Origin: Polaribacter sp. Hel1_33_78
GTDB taxonomy: Bacteria > Bacteroidota > Bacteroidia > Flavobacteriales > Flavobacteriaceae
Length of the DNA: 64,000 nucleotides
Direction: 5' to 3'
Assembly: GCF_900106075.1 (NCBI RefSeq)
Contig: NZ_LT629794.1
Span: forward strand, 1 to 64,000
Below, in pieces: positions 18,256-25,020 of the stretch; positions within the stretch are counted from its first letter, which is position 1; each line of letters starts with the position of its first letter. The notes under the pieces were generated by a model, which saw only the letters and a list, made by a program, of their open reading frames with translations, made no database searches and was not told the DNA's origin. The position numbers and the translations under genes were made by a program.

Positions 18256-18416
18256 TGAGTAAAAAGAAAAAATTAAATAAAAAAATCAGAGATAGTTATG
18301 GAACTATTACTCTGAAAGAATTAATTGATAGAGGTGAGTGTTCTCCATTTCATCACTTGAGTGATGGAAATTATATCGGAGGGTTAACAATACCTAATTC
18401 AACTGGAATTAATTAA
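18255..18416 (+). CDS. small hypothetical protein coupled to the resolvase
   Basis: A 53-codon frame starting in the TAATG overlap with the resolvase stop. The product has a lysine-rich start (MSKKKKLNKKIRD) and continues SYGTITLKELIDRGECSPFHH. I recognise no family. The tight coupling argues it is translated. Confidence 0.5.
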   Translation: MSKKKKLNKKIRDSYGTITLKELIDRGECSPFHHLSDGNYIGGLTIPNSTGIN

Positions 18417-18423
18417 ACCTAAT

Positions 18424-18691
18424 ATGGAAACAAAAAGAATAATTAAAAAATATAACATTAGTGAAGATGAACTTAATTCACTTCGTAGATTTTGTGAAAT
18501 AATAATTGATTTTAAAGGAAATAAGAACAAACAAACTTTACATACTAATCATTTCAAATAAAATAATCTATCAATCTGATTCTTATTGGTTCTTACAACC
18601 TCACTACAAAGAAAAACCCCCACCATTACTGATGAGGGAGTTTCCAAATTATGAATATGAAGTAACAAAAATCATAACTCTTAATTTTTAA
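18424..18691 (+). pseudogene. small hypothetical gene, possibly frameshifted
   Basis: Starts METKRIIKKYNISEDELNSL 7 bp after the previous small gene and stops at 18561 after 45 codons. An overlapping frame then continues with protein-like text (YQSDSYWFLQPHYKEKPPP.. to 18691). The two pieces could be one ~85-residue protein split by a frameshift near 18540-18560, or a short gene followed by a chance frame. No family recognised. Confidence 0.35.
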
Positions 18692-18941
18692 TTAGTTCTA
18701 ACCTTTGAATACATTTATCTAAACTGAGATTCTTATCTAATGAAACTTCAATTCTTTCACCTAAGTTCTCATAGAACATAAACTGACATAAAACCTCATT
18801 TGTCCAATAGTTTCTTTTTTGAACTATTCCATATCTAAACATACCACTCTCATCTAAATAGGTTTTTGTGTAGGTAGTGTTTTCTTTGATTTTCCCTAAT
18901 GGGGAATTAACCGATTCTCTTAATCTTATTTTATTACTCAT
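18681..18941 (-). CDS. hypothetical protein (island)
   Basis: About 86 residues from the preferred start MSNKIRLRESVN (18941); a longer start at 18977 is possible. It begins inside the end of the upstream gene on the same strand (overlap of a few bases), so the two are coupled. The product has beta-rich text (TTYTKTYLDESGMFRYGIVQKR) and a C-terminal helix. No family recognised. Its end runs against the small + strand gene. Confidence 0.6.
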   Translation of the reverse strand: MSNKIRLRESVNSPLGKIKENTTYTKTYLDESGMFRYGIVQKRNYWTNEVLCQFMFYENLGERIEVSLDKNLSLDKCIQRLELIKN

Positions 18942-19551
18942 ATCTCTTAATTTTATTTGTTTTAAAATACTCTTCAATTAACTTATCCCAAAGTTTTATC
19001 TCTTTTTCACCAAAATAAACTTTGTAATTTTCGTAGTTAGGTTGAAAATCAAATTTTAACTTCACTCCACTCTCAACCAATTTTTCAATATCACTATTTA
19101 TGAGTTCCTTTAACTCAGAAGGTTTTGGTCTTTTCACATAATGATTTATTACACTCCACAAATCTCTACCAATGGGAATTCCCTTTCCTATTTCATCTAT
19201 ATATTGAATAACACTATCTGATTCCTTATCAGTTATTATCCCATTCAAACTCAGAATACTATTATTGATTCCAAAATGAGGAGTAACTTTAATGATATAT
19301 TGGATTTCATCATCTACATCACTACCAACAACCATAAGGTGTTTGTAATTTTTGAAAGAGAAGTTCGTTCCATATTTGAAATACTTTCTTTCATCGTTAT
19401 TTGAAGTACCCTTTAACACTTTGTTTCCGTTTTGAGGTTGGTTAGGATTATTCACCACATCCCTTTGTAATAGTGAATCAATTAATTTGTTAAACTTTTT
19501 GTTGTTTTCTTCCATTTGTTTGGAAACTTTATTTTCTAATTGTTTTTCCAT
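18934..19551 (-). CDS. hypothetical protein (island)
   Basis: Protein of 205 residues, no recognised family. The N-terminal ~35 residues are charged and helical (MEKQLENKVSKQMEENNKKF), probably a short coiled coil, followed by a polar linker and a mixed alpha/beta region with GKGIPIGRDLWSVINHYVK. Its 3' end overlaps the next minus gene by 8 bp. No signal peptide or membrane helix. Confidence 0.65.
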   Translation of the reverse strand: MEKQLENKVSKQMEENNKKFNKLIDSLLQRDVVNNPNQPQNGNKVLKGTSNNDERKYFKYGTNFSFKNYKHLMVVGSDVDDEIQYIIKVTPHFGINNSILSLNGIITDKESDSVIQYIDEIGKGIPIGRDLWSVINHYVKRPKPSELKELINSDIEKLVESGVKLKFDFQPNYENYKVYFGEKEIKLWDKLIEEYFKTNKIKRYE

Positions 19552-19654
19552 TTTGATTTAATTTATATAACTTTTATCAGTTGGTTCTCACTTATTATAT
19601 TAGGGAGGAGAAACCGTTAACCCCTTTTACATCTATATATTTAGTACTCAATTC

Positions 19655-19692
19655 ACTTACACACTAATTTGATTTTTAGTGTTAGTGATTTT
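19655..19692. repeat. island hairpin repeat, copy 1
   Basis: ACTTACACACTAATTT.. with stem ACACTAA (19661-19667) / TTAGTGT (19676-19682), then a T run. It overlaps the 3' end of the minus-strand gene 19657-20082. Confidence 0.7.
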
Positions 19693-20082
19693 TTTCAACC
19701 ACCATTCTTCAATTTCATCCATCCCATAATCCGATTCAATATGTTTATAGAAATCTTCTTTATTAGTGAAAACATACCTTCCAAATGAACCTTCATAATC
19801 ACAAAAATCAGAATTGAAAAAGGGTTGATTAACTCTTTTATCCCAAATGATAAATTGTTCTTTATTGTAATGTTTATGAACTGAAAAAGTGATGTGATGA
19901 ATAACTCTTCTCTCTTTTTCTTTTGGTTCTCCATTTTCATCCCAATAATTAGGATTCAATGTATTTACCAAATACTTTCCATCTGAATCACTACAACCAT
20001 CATACTCTACATTAAAACCCATTTTCGTAATGATGTGATTTGAAACTTCATTCAACAACTCATTTGTTTTTACTTTACTCAT
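19657..20082 (-). CDS. hypothetical protein (island)
   Basis: Protein of 141 residues, no recognised family. It contains a polar, aromatic-rich centre (RRVIHHITFSVHKHYNKEQF) and a C-terminal DEIEEWWLKK. The last codons (TKNQISV) are encoded inside one copy of the hairpin repeat found twice more upstream (20214-20251 and 20324-20361), so the repeat forms this gene's 3' end. Confidence 0.6.
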   Translation of the reverse strand: MSKVKTNELLNEVSNHIITKMGFNVEYDGCSDSDGKYLVNTLNPNYWDENGEPKEKERRVIHHITFSVHKHYNKEQFIIWDKRVNQPFFNSDFCDYEGSFGRYVFTNKEDFYKHIESDYGMDEIEEWWLKKITNTKNQISV

Positions 20083-20213
20083 AATTTAATTTGTGATGTT
20101 ATCCCATTTCACTCCATCGGTTTTGTTATTAATTAATTTTTGATTCTCTTTTATTTATTGAGGTTTCAAATCTCATTTCCCTCACTAACAATACTATAGT
20201 TAGTCGATGTTTT

Positions 20214-20251
20214 ACTTACACACTAATTTTATTTTCAGTGTTGGTAATTTT
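20214..20251. repeat. island hairpin repeat, copy 2
   Basis: Same ACTTACACACTAATTTTATT start as copy 3. Stem arms ACACTAA (20220-20226) and TCAGTGT (20235-20241) have one mismatch. Confidence 0.7.
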
Positions 20252-20323
20252 TATTAATTCTCACTTTTAATAGGTGGAGAATTTTAACCCCTTAATTACT
20301 CTCCTTAAATTACTCGAGAGATT

Positions 20324-20361
20324 ACTTACACACTAATTTTATTCTTAGTGTTAGTAATTTT
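20324..20361. repeat. island hairpin repeat, copy 3
   Basis: Perfect 7-bp stem ACACTAA (20330-20336) / TTAGTGT (20345-20351). It lies 33 bp before the start of the + strand gene at 20394, so it may act in its leader. Confidence 0.7.
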
Positions 20362-20393
20362 ATTATTATTCTAAAATTCTTAAATTTGGAAAT

Positions 20394-21110
20394 ATGGAAG
20401 ACAAGTGGAGAATCAATAAAATCGGAGATGATTTTTATTTCATTCCAAAAAAGGAAAGAGAGGAAAAGTTAGAGTATGAACGATTACTGAGTAATATCAG
20501 TAAAAGGGAAAAGAAAATTGAATCTGAATTAGTAAAGATTGGAAAACTCAAAGAAGATTTGAGGAATATGAAAAAGGATAGAACTAAGGGATTTAATAAA
20601 ATGATTAAGTATCATAAAAAGTTCCTACCTTCTTTTTCAATATTCTTGGATGGTGATGATTTTAACCCTCAATGGGGTATGTGGGTCTCAATTGGTGGTA
20701 AGAGAAAATATATATATATCGGTACCGTTGGTGATGTATCGTATCACTTAGATTTATTAGAAGATAATGTTCCTCATTACAATAAGAATAATAGATATGA
20801 GGATGGACCAGTAGGATATTATAATTCATTAAACCCTAAGAATTACGAGGGTGATGAACATAAAGAAATCATCATATCCAAAATTGAATCTTATGTTTGT
20901 GATGTTGTTAAGAAGAAGATGTTAGGTATTTTAAAGAAAGATGGGAATTTAGATAGGTTCTATGATAAAAAATATAAATTGAAAGGAATTGAAATTCTTT
21001 ATGATTTATATAAAAAATCTCCACATTACACACCTCCTCAGAAAGAAAGAGAAAAGAAAAAAGGAGGAAGATTAAAACCTCTGAATGTTGGTAAAAAGAA
21101 AGTCTGGTAA
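20394..21110 (+). CDS. hypothetical coiled-coil protein paired with the EEP nuclease
   Basis: Protein of 238 residues, no recognised family. Residues about 18-65 are highly charged and helical (KKEREEKLEYERLLSNISKR), a likely coiled coil. The middle has a beta-like segment WGMWVSIGGKRKYIYIGT that faintly recalls a DNA-binding beta sheet. The C-terminus is very basic (KEREKKKGGRLKPLNVGKK). The stop is 8 bp before the nuclease gene, so the two probably form one operon. The basic tail and neighbour suggest nucleic-acid binding, which is inference only. Confidence 0.65.
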   Translation: MEDKWRINKIGDDFYFIPKKEREEKLEYERLLSNISKREKKIESELVKIGKLKEDLRNMKKDRTKGFNKMIKYHKKFLPSFSIFLDGDDFNPQWGMWVSIGGKRKYIYIGTVGDVSYHLDLLEDNVPHYNKNNRYEDGPVGYYNSLNPKNYEGDEHKEIIISKIESYVCDVVKKKMLGILKKDGNLDRFYDKKYKLKGIEILYDLYKKSPHYTPPQKEREKKKGGRLKPLNVGKKKVW

Positions 21111-21118
21111 ATTAAAAC

Positions 21119-21841
21119 ATGAGAGTAATAACATGGAATTGTAAACAAAATTTTAGAAAAAAATATTCAGATATTGAATTTTTTAATCCTGATATTTTAG
21201 TAATTCCTGAATGTGAATCTTTGGATAAGATAAATTTTAAGTTATTCAAAAATCCTCCTACGGATTCTTATTGGATTGGAGAAAACCAAAATAAAGGATT
21301 AGGAGTTTTTACTTTTAACAATTTTAAAATAACTCTTTATAAAAACTATAATGAAGATTTTAAATATGTACTTCCTCTTATCATATCAAATAATAGTGAA
21401 ACATATAATCTAATTGGAGTCTGGACTCAGAAAATTGGACCCAAGAAAAAGAACCATATTAATTACATAAGACAATTTAAACTTTCAATGGAAGTTTATA
21501 AACCCTTCTTAAATTTTAAAAACATAATAATCTGTGGGGATTTTAATAGTAATCTAATTTGGGATAACCCTTTTAGGATAGATAAAGTTCATAAGAAAGT
21601 TATAGATGATTTAGAAGAAATGAAAATATTCAGTTCCTATCATAACTTCTTTAATGAAGAACAGGGTAAAGAATCAATACCAACTTATTACCACACTCAT
21701 AATAAGGAAAAACCTTTTCATATAGATTATTGTTTTTTATCTAAGAACTTATTGGATAGAGTTGTTAAAGTTACAATTGGTGAATATGACAATTATATTG
21801 ATAAGAGTGACCATGTACCAATTTATATAACTATAAATTAA
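21119..21841 (+). CDS. endonuclease/exonuclease/phosphatase-fold nuclease
   Basis: Protein of 240 residues with the EEP (DNase I-like) catalytic set: ITWNCKQNF (Asn, residues 4-12), VIPECES (metal-binding Glu, about 29-35), ICGDFNSN (about 139-146), HIDYCFLS (about 200-207) and the terminal KSDHVPIYITI with the catalytic His. No signal peptide, so probably cytoplasmic and acting on nucleic acid or phospho-ester substrates. Linked to the coiled-coil gene 8 bp upstream. The composition is very AT-rich. Defence, repair or anti-restriction roles are all possible. Confidence 0.8.
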   Translation: MRVITWNCKQNFRKKYSDIEFFNPDILVIPECESLDKINFKLFKNPPTDSYWIGENQNKGLGVFTFNNFKITLYKNYNEDFKYVLPLIISNNSETYNLIGVWTQKIGPKKKNHINYIRQFKLSMEVYKPFLNFKNIIICGDFNSNLIWDNPFRIDKVHKKVIDDLEEMKIFSSYHNFFNEEQGKESIPTYYHTHNKEKPFHIDYCFLSKNLLDRVVKVTIGEYDNYIDKSDHVPIYITIN

Positions 21842-21948
21842 CGATTGTTTCTAATCGGTATCAAAATCAATAATTTAAATTAATACATCAATCAACAAAG
21901 AAACCAAATTCCATCAACTGATATATTAATTACAAATCTTTCATTCTT

Positions 21949-21991
21949 TATAGTATATCAAATAGTGATTCATTCTTATTTTGATACTATA
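21949..21991. terminator. bidirectional hairpin between convergent genes
   Basis: TATAGTATATCAAA (21949-21962) pairs with TTTGATACTATA (21980-21991) with a 2-nt bulge. It lies between the EEP nuclease (+) and the excisionase-like gene (-), with T-rich flanks. Confidence 0.5.
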
Positions 21992-22003
21992 CTTATTTTT
22001 GAA

Positions 22004-22189
22004 CTACACTAAACTATGATTTTGTTTCATTTGATTTTCCCATTCTAATAAATCGGTTTTCCTGATGTATTTTTTATGAGATGATATTTCTATCATTGGT
22101 AACCCAAACCTTCTTCTCCATTCTTCTATGGTGGTTCTATTTACATTATACATCTTCATTAATTGTTGTTTGGTTATTCTTTCTTCCAT
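22004..22189 (-). CDS. excisionase-like helix-turn-helix protein
   Basis: Protein of 61 residues made almost entirely of a winged-helix DNA-binding motif: ITKQQLMKMYNVNRTTIEEW, then RRRFGLPMIEISSHKKYIRKTDLLEWE. This is the MerR/Xis-like pattern of small excisionases. As the only such protein in an island driven by a large serine recombinase, it is a candidate directionality factor, though it could be a plain repressor. It overlaps the upstream small gene by 16 bp. Confidence 0.7.
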   Translation of the reverse strand: MEERITKQQLMKMYNVNRTTIEEWRRRFGLPMIEISSHKKYIRKTDLLEWENQMKQNHSLV

Positions 22190-22386
22190 TGTTTTTCTTC
22201 TTCTTTTTTTAATAGTTCTTTAAATAATTTTTGATACCCTTCTTTATCTTTTTTCATTCGATAAGGTTCTAATTCTTTGTGGAAGTTTTTAACCAGTTTT
22301 GATTTTCTGATGAACTCATCTGTGAACTCTTTTGAATTATCTTTTATCCATTGTATAGATTTAGAATCTAATTTATTTTGTTTCAT
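22174..22386 (-). CDS. small hypothetical protein upstream of the excisionase-like gene
   Basis: Protein of 70 residues, strongly charged and helical (KNFHKELEPYRMKKDKEG, LKKEEEKQWKKE). No family recognised. Its 3' end overlaps the excisionase-like gene by 16 bp, so they are translated together. Confidence 0.55.
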   Translation of the reverse strand: MKQNKLDSKSIQWIKDNSKEFTDEFIRKSKLVKNFHKELEPYRMKKDKEGYQKLFKELLKKEEEKQWKKE

Positions 22387-22817
22387 TATCTATCAGTTTT
22401 ATATAAATAGTATCAACCTTTAGTTTTAAGTAAAAGGTTGTAATCTTTTTTTCAAACTTTTTAAATTGTTTGAATTCATAAAATATTTCACAATTAGATA
22501 TAAAGATTCCATTAGGGAATTATTCCCTTTATTGAAAACTTTACCATTTTTCAGTTGAATCTAACAAATACCCCAACAACGATTCTTCCTATATGTATTT
22601 TTACGAGTTCATACCTTTCTTCCTTTACCTCTCGGAACACTAATGAATGGTTTTACCTATCGGTGAGTATTGTTCATTATCGGATTCTTCCCCCTGTGTC
22701 AGGTGTAGTTCTCGGTAGATTAAGTATTTCTTAAAGTAATCTACAACTCAGTAGAACAATGTGTTCTGAGTATAAGTATTACAAAGTGAAGGAAAACGTA
22801 AAAAAATAGAAGGATTT
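22387..22817. other. 431-bp non-coding interval near the right end of the island
   Basis: No convincing reading frame on either strand. It holds several dyads, including CTCAG..GTTCTGAG (22747-22770) and AATGAA/TTCATT around 22640-22675, and short CGGnnnnnnTATCGG-like repetitions. It probably contains the promoter for 22174-22386 and may carry regulatory or replication sequences; neither can be shown. Confidence 0.4.
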
Positions 22818-23145
22818 TTATTTAATAACTTCTACAATAGGAGGAGTAACAACAACTACATCTTGTTTATTTATTCGTTCTTCACGAATTAAACCTTTCT
22901 TATAAATGGAATGAACGTGGTTGTTTTTAAATACATTTCCACGAGGTGTTTTTAATCCTTCCTCATTTAGAATTTGAGATATCTTTCTGTATCCAATAGG
23001 GGTAAGAAAATGTTCTTTTAAACCCCTTATTTTATCAAATAAATACTTCTGATATCCTGAATATGGAGAACTCCAAAGATGTGTAGTTCTTATTGATATT
23101 GAGAAGGTTACTAACAGTTTGTAGGAGTAAGAGTAATTGTCACAA
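22818..23145 (-). pseudogene. start-less serine-recombinase C-terminal fragment
   Basis: An open minus-strand frame that begins in the right inverted repeat and ends at TAA 22818-22820. It reads CDNYSYSYKLLVTFSISIR, then SSPYSGYQKYLFDKIRGLKE, GYRKISQILNEEGLKTPRG and NNHVHSIYKKG. The last part is the short helical motif found at the C-terminus of many large serine recombinases and resembles the end of this island's own integrase. There is no Met in the frame and no catalytic domain. The frame stays open across attR, out of frame with glmS. In the excised circle it would lie just downstream of the integrase and attP, on the same strand. Confidence 0.6.
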
Positions 23146-23161
23146 GCAACTACTCCACTGT
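23123..23161. repeat. attR: right junction of the island
   Basis: The right arm of the 23-bp inverted repeat (23123-23145, ends GAGTAATTGTCACAA), a 14-bp spacer, then GT at 23160-23161 inside the direct-repeat copy TACTCCACTGT (23151-23161). The junction overlaps the last codons and stop of glmS. Confidence 0.75.
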
Positions 23162-25006
23162 CACTGACTTTGCTAAATTTCTAGGTTGATCTACGTTCTT
23201 ACCTAACATTAAAGCAATATGATAAGATAATAACTGAAATGGAATTGTAGTTAATAACGGTGTTAATGCTTCTTCTGTTTCAGGGATTTCAATTACATGA
23301 TCTGCAATTTCTCTAACCTGCGTATCTCCTTTTGTAACTATCGCAATAATTTTTCCTGATCTAGCCTTTATTTCTTGAATATTACTTACAACTTTTTCAT
23401 AATGACCCTTTTTTGTAGCAATTACAAAAATTGGCATGTTTTCATCAATCAAAGCAATTGGTCCATGTTTCATTTCTGCTGCAGGATACCCTTCTGCATG
23501 AATATAAGAAATCTCTTTTAACTTTAAAGCACCTTCTAAAGCAACTGGAAAATTAAAACCTCTACCTAAATACAAACAATTTGTAGCGTCTTTATAAACC
23601 GCTGCAATCGATTTTACATGCTCATCTATTTTTAATAGTTCTTCAACCTGCTTTGGTATTAATTGCATTTTATGCAGATAATTATTAAAAGCATCATCTG
23701 TTAAAGAGTTGTTTGCTTTTCCTAATTTTAATGCAATTAAAGTTAACACTGTTATTTGTGTTGTAAATGCTTTTGTTGAAGCTACTCCAATTTCTGGTCC
23801 TGCATGTGTGTAAGCTCCTGAATGCGTTTCTCTTGCAATCGAAGAACCTACAACGTTACAAACTCCATAAACAAAAGCACCTTTAGATTTTGCTAATTTA
23901 ATAGCTGCCAGTGTGTCCGCAGTTTCTCCTGATTGTGAAATAGCAATTACTATATCCTTATCCGTGATTATTGGATTTCTATATCTAAACTCTGATGCAT
24001 ACTCAACCTCAACCGGAATTCTTGCCATATCTTCAATAAGATACTCTGCAACCAAACCTGCATGCCAGGAAGTACCACAAGCAATAATAATAATTCTGTT
24101 TGCATTTAAAAATCTATCAAGATTATCGTCTATACTAGACATCTTAATCATATTTTTATCAGCCAACAATCTTCCTCTAAACGTATCTGTAATTGCCTTA
24201 GGTTGCTCATGAATTTCCTTTAACATAAAGTGATCATACCCCCCTTTTTCAATTTGCTCTAAATTCATTTGAAGCTTTTGAATAATAGGGTCTACCTTAG
24301 AATCATCATGAATTTTATGAACTTTTACTTTTTTACCTATTTTAATGATTGCCATTTCTTCATCTTCTAAATAAATAGCATTCTTTGTATATTCTATAAA
24401 TGGTGAAGCATCTGAGGCTATAAAAAATTCCTTATTATCTTCCCCTACTCCAATTGCAATAGGGCTTCCCAAACGCGCAACCACTATTTCATCTGGTTTT
24501 GTTCTATCAAAAACCGTAATTGCATACGCACCTATTACAGTATTTAAAGCCAATTGCACCGCTTGTCCCAGTTTACAGTTTTCTCTCTTTTTTACTTCTT
24601 CAATTAAGCTAACAAGGACCTCTGTATCTGTATCACTTTTAAAAATGTAACCTCTATTAATTAATTCTTTTTTAATGGTATCATAGTTTTCTATAATTCC
24701 ATTGTGTACAATAACCAAGTCTCCAGATTGTGAAAAATGTGGATGAGAATTTACATCATTAGGCACTCCATGAGTTGCCCAACGCGTATGACCCATTCCA
24801 ATATTTCCTTTTTTTCTTACTTCATCATTATCCGTTATAAGTTCTAAATCGGATACTTTTCCTTTAGTTTTAGAAAGTTGCATTTGCTCTCCATCGAAGA
24901 TCATTATTCCAGTACTGTCATAACCTCTGTATTCTAATCTTTTTAAACCATTTATGACTATTGGATATGCTTCTCTAAAACCTATATATGCTGATATACC
25001 ACACAT
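23150..25006 (-). CDS. glmS: glutamine-fructose-6-phosphate aminotransferase (isomerizing)
   Basis: First step of UDP-GlcNAc synthesis: fructose-6-phosphate plus glutamine to glucosamine-6-phosphate. The 618 residues are full length. The N-terminal glutaminase domain starts MCGISAYIGF with the catalytic Cys after Met removal, followed by GHTRWATHG and HNGIIENY. Two SIS sugar-isomerase domains follow (CGTSWHAGL, SQSGETADTL, GRGFNFPVALEGALKLKE) and the end is RNLAKSVTVE. The final ACA GTG GAG TAG lies in the island attachment site, so Val-Glu-stop are supplied by the island. It is followed upstream by DUF4270 and a glycogen synthase-like gene on the same strand. The normal terminator is now 15 kb away (8159-8197). 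Confidence 0.97.
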   Translation of the reverse strand: MCGISAYIGFREAYPIVINGLKRLEYRGYDSTGIMIFDGEQMQLSKTKGKVSDLELITDNDEVRKKGNIGMGHTRWATHGVPNDVNSHPHFSQSGDLVIVHNGIIENYDTIKKELINRGYIFKSDTDTEVLVSLIEEVKKRENCKLGQAVQLALNTVIGAYAITVFDRTKPDEIVVARLGSPIAIGVGEDNKEFFIASDASPFIEYTKNAIYLEDEEMAIIKIGKKVKVHKIHDDSKVDPIIQKLQMNLEQIEKGGYDHFMLKEIHEQPKAITDTFRGRLLADKNMIKMSSIDDNLDRFLNANRIIIIACGTSWHAGLVAEYLIEDMARIPVEVEYASEFRYRNPIITDKDIVIAISQSGETADTLAAIKLAKSKGAFVYGVCNVVGSSIARETHSGAYTHAGPEIGVASTKAFTTQITVLTLIALKLGKANNSLTDDAFNNYLHKMQLIPKQVEELLKIDEHVKSIAAVYKDATNCLYLGRGFNFPVALEGALKLKEISYIHAEGYPAAEMKHGPIALIDENMPIFVIATKKGHYEKVVSNIQEIKARSGKIIAIVTKGDTQVREIADHVIEIPETEEALTPLLTTIPFQLLSYHIALMLGKNVDQPRNLAKSVTVE

Positions 25007-25020
25007 AACAATTCTTTTTT

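Larger units (their letters stand above)
20083..20393. other. non-coding interval with two hairpin repeats
   Basis: No gene seen. It separates a minus-strand gene from a plus-strand gene, so it must hold divergent promoters. It contains copies 2 and 3 of the ACACTAA/TTAGTGT repeat. A segment at about 20260-20300 (TTCTCACTT..GGAGAA..TTAACCCC) also occurs near 19585-19625. Confidence 0.55.
8237..23161. mobile_element. 14.9-kb serine-recombinase island integrated in the 3' end of glmS
   Basis: The limits are set by the shared GT dinucleotide at 8237-8238 and 23160-23161, inside the imperfect direct repeat TACTC(T/C)ACTGT. Exactly 14 bp inside each GT lies one arm of a perfect 23-bp inverted repeat (8253-8275 and 23123-23145). 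The left end carries a large serine recombinase whose stop codon sits at the repeat. The right end resupplies the last glmS codons. Cargo is a type I restriction-modification operon, a SIR2-like protein, a nuclease and orphan genes; no phage structural, conjugation or transposase genes are seen. Mobility is inferred; the island may need helpers or only excise and re-integrate. Confidence 0.85.

Noticed and set aside
19655..20361. CRISPR array
   Set aside because: Only three irregularly spaced repeats, no uniform spacers and no cas genes; the units are hairpin elements.
22004..22386. Toxin-antitoxin pair (two small overlapping genes)
   Set aside because: The 61-residue protein is an excisionase-like winged helix and the partner has no toxin motif; a directionality or regulatory role is more likely.
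8254..23144. Tn7-like transposon at glmS, since the inverted repeats read TGT...ACA
   Set aside because: No TnsA-E-like genes, no 5-bp target duplication (TTCGT versus AGCAA next to the repeats), and the symmetric placement around a shared GT fits a serine integrase better.
8237..23161. Prophage
   Set aside because: No capsid, portal, terminase, tail, lysis or replication genes are visible.
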